DNA from: Caryophanales bacterium UBA6331
GTDB lineage: Bacteria > Bacillota_I > Bacilli_A > RF39 > UBA660
NCBI GenBank assembly: GCA_002438065.1
Contig: DJSP01000005.1
Coordinates: forward strand, 1 to 15,840
DNA length: 15,840 bases
Direction: 5' to 3'
Below the pieces are notes generated by a model. That model searched no databases, had not been told where the DNA came from, and was given only the letters and a program-made list of their open reading frames with translations. The position numbers and the translations under genes are program-made. How positions within the stretch are numbered: the stretch's first letter is position 1; the number at the start of each line of letters is the position of its first letter. Positions 14,004-15,840 of this stretch are shown here, in pieces.

Positions 14004-15455
14004 GTGGATAAAGATTATCTAGTAGAATGCATTAAGGAAGAAGGAGAAAGCAGTTTCTTTGATTATAAAAAAGATATATATGATTTTAAAAATAGTAAAG
14101 AAAAAGAAGAATTTATTAAAGATATATTATGTTTTGCAAATGGATATTCAGTAGGTGACAAATATATAATTACAGGAGTTAAGTTGCAAAAAGATAATAG
14201 TACAAGAGAATTATGTGGGATTACTGAAGATAAAATACAAGACGGTGCTATTTATCAAAATTTAATTGATGATAATATAGAGCCGAGTATAATTATTGAT
14301 TTTACTATTATTAAATATGACGATAAAAAATTTGGTATATTTAAAATTGGAAAAGAAAATATAGATAAACCATATATGTTGAAGAAAAAATTTGAAAATC
14401 TTGAAGTTGGATTTATGAAAATGAGGCTAGGCCAAAGAAATGTAAATATTACTAGAAGAGATTTAGATAAGATGTACAATTCTAAAGTTAAGGAAAAAAT
14501 GAGTGATATAGCTTTAAAAGGAATTGTTAATGATGAAATATCAGATTATTTTGAAATTAAACATATAGAAGAAGAAATATTAACTGATTGTAAATTACAA
14601 AAACAAAAAGAAGAAATAATTTTATCATTCAATACTATTTTAAAGATTCAGGTAGAAGAAAAGTCTAATTCATTATTTTCATCTTATTCTATTGGTAATA
14701 AAGTAGAAATAGATGAAGATGTAAAAGAAGAAATTATTAAATTTTCAAAAGAATTTAATATTGTAATTAATGATGACTTTTTTAAATTAGGTAACCTTAC
14801 AAAACTTTCATTTGGAACATTTTATAATTTAAATGGAACAGAGAATGAAGAAAAGAAATACGAATTAATAAATATATTATATAAAAAAATTACCATTTAT
14901 AATGGAATAAAAGATTTGAAAAGAAAATTTGATAAACTATATTATTGTGAATTACTGGTTAAGAATATGGGAGACAAATTTGATGATGATATAAATATTA
15001 CTTTAAAAATAGAAAAAGAAAATTTTATAGATTATAATAATTTTCCAGTACCTAATGAAAGTATAATAAAAAAAATTACTGATTATAATTTTTTAGACAA
15101 ATGGATAAAAATAAAAAAACATAGTAATGTTAATGAACATGAATATAAAAAAATTACCTTGTTACCAATATATCCAAAAAAATATTATGATGGATTACAT
15201 AATATATATCCTGACCCAAAAGAATATATAGATTATTATTATGATTATTTAAAATATTTAACTTGTTATGATATTGTTTCTAATAATAATAATTATTATA
15301 TAAAATTTGTAATTAATAAAATTAATCCAAATCAAATGATTTTTTTGCCATGTAGACTGTTTTTTAATAAGAATATAAAAGCAATAGAATATGAGATAAA
15401 TAGCAAATATAATCCTGAAATAAAAAAGGGAAAGATAGAAATATTAGAAGGTTAA
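14004..15455 (+). CDS. AlbA_2/Schlafen-domain protein with unrecognised C-terminal part
   Basis: A 483-residue protein. Residues 1 to about 160 match the AlbA_2 (divergent AAA_4, Schlafen-type) pattern: E15..D20-Y-K in ESSFFDYKKDIY, then KEEFIKDILCFANG (35-47), YIITGV (54-59) and near 136-158 FMKMRLGQRNVNITRRDLDKMY. Schlafen-type domains bind nucleic acid, and some members cleave tRNA or rRNA; several phage-defence proteins carry them. From about 165 to the end there is no family I recognise. This part is acidic and lysine-rich, with many Tyr and Asn, no signal peptide and no membrane helix, so it may be a sensor or partner domain. GTG 14004 follows GGAAGTG (13992-13998), an imperfect ribosome site. 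The neighbouring RloAB-like pair suggests a defence setting, but a separate terminator stands between them, so they are not one operon. Confidence 0.75.
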   Translation: MDKDYLVECIKEEGESSFFDYKKDIYDFKNSKEKEEFIKDILCFANGYSVGDKYIITGVKLQKDNSTRELCGITEDKIQDGAIYQNLIDDNIEPSIIIDFTIIKYDDKKFGIFKIGKENIDKPYMLKKKFENLEVGFMKMRLGQRNVNITRRDLDKMYNSKVKEKMSDIALKGIVNDEISDYFEIKHIEEEILTDCKLQKQKEEIILSFNTILKIQVEEKSNSLFSSYSIGNKVEIDEDVKEEIIKFSKEFNIVINDDFFKLGNLTKLSFGTFYNLNGTENEEKKYELINILYKKITIYNGIKDLKRKFDKLYYCELLVKNMGDKFDDDINITLKIEKENFIDYNNFPVPNESIIKKITDYNFLDKWIKIKKHSNVNEHEYKKITLLPIYPKKYYDGLHNIYPDPKEYIDYYYDYLKYLTCYDIVSNNNNYYIKFVINKINPNQMIFLPCRLFFNKNIKAIEYEINSKYNPEIKKGKIEILEG

Positions 15456-15486
15456 TTTTATAGTTTATTAGTACAAAATTTAAAAA

Positions 15487-15639
15487 ATGCAAAATCATAA
15501 AATAAATGACAAATATTCTAATTTAAAAAATAATGAATTGATAGAATGGTACGACAATGCCTTTCAACTAGCTTTACATTTAATAAACATGACAAACATT
15601 AAACAAATTAACAACAATAGAAAATTACTAGAGCAATAA
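15487..15639 (+). CDS. Possible 50-residue hypothetical protein
   Basis: An ATG frame of 50 residues ends at TAA 15637-15639. It is polar, with a possible amphipathic helix around NELIEWYDNAFQLALHLINM. It has a more protein-like composition than most short frames here, but no ribosome binding site is visible (the upstream sequence is ATTTAAAAA). It starts 31 bases after the AlbA_2 gene. It may be a small partner protein, the tail of a lost gene, or chance. Confidence 0.3.
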   Translation: MQNHKINDKYSNLKNNELIEWYDNAFQLALHLINMTNIKQINNNRKLLEQ

Positions 15640-15840
15640 TTAAATATTTAATTAATTAAAGTAAACATTATATATTTAATTATATAAGTTAACAATAAAT
15701 TTATTTTGAATATTTACTTTGAGAATTAAAATATTATTGAGAATTTATCAGGATAAATTATAGTTTAAAGAAATAAATAAAGGAAACGCCGATAAAATCT
15801 AGGATTAAACAAATTTTTTCTTAGAAAAACCGATAGGCTA
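15640..15840. other. AT-rich non-coding end of the window
   Basis: No supported gene, RNA or clear promoter is seen here. TTGAGAATT occurs twice, at 15719-15727 and 15737-15745. CCGATA occurs near 15788 and 15829, where base composition becomes less AT-biased, perhaps the edge of a feature that continues beyond the window. Confidence 0.4.

Noticed and set aside
14255..14479. 74-codon minus-strand frame in the AlbA_2 gene
   Set aside because: Antisense to a conserved domain, hydrophobic by complementarity of AT-rich codons, no ribosome site.

Overview
The window is very AT-rich, uses TGA as a stop and TGG for Trp, and has strong AGGAGG-type ribosome binding sites. It also encodes LPXTG/sortase surface proteins. 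This points to a low-GC Gram-positive bacterium (Bacillota), probably a host-associated or gut lineage; the sequence alone does not settle the genus.

Layout. (1) 1-1680: a DUF4143-type AAA ATPase, preceded by a pair of 24-bp direct repeats and lacking a canonical start codon where its conserved N-terminus begins, then a 32-residue DUF3789-like membrane peptide and a terminator. (2) 1700-8731: a complete sortase-assembled pilus operon. Its order is a coiled-coil protein, a dedicated signal peptidase I, a VWA tip pilin, the backbone pilin, a class C sortase, a minor CnaB pilin and a second sortase, closed by a terminator. (3) 8761-11616: two further DUF4143-type AAA ATPases. The minus-strand one is intact and bracketed by two arrays of a 22-23 bp periodic motif. 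The plus-strand one is broken by a one-base change in a G5 run and also lacks a canonical start. (4) 11635-13596: an RloA/RloB pair (SMC-like ATPase plus TOPRIM-like protein), a PARIS-like anti-phage architecture. (5) 13637-13958: a small transcription unit with its own promoter and terminator, containing a tRNA-like T-arm/acceptor/CCA end. (6) 14004-15639: an AlbA_2/Schlafen-type protein with an unrecognised C-terminal half, and a possible 50-residue ORF. The last 200 bases are AT-rich with nothing recognised.

How the genes work together. Precursors of the three pilins would be exported and cleaved by the signal peptidase. The class C sortase would polymerise the backbone and attach the tip and minor subunits, and the second sortase would probably anchor or incorporate a subunit. 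The pilus operon is embedded in an accessory region of defence-like or selfish-like genes. The most unusual signal is that each of the three DUF4143-type ATPases has its own short repeat family next to it. In two of the three, the repeat overlaps the -35 box of a good candidate promoter.
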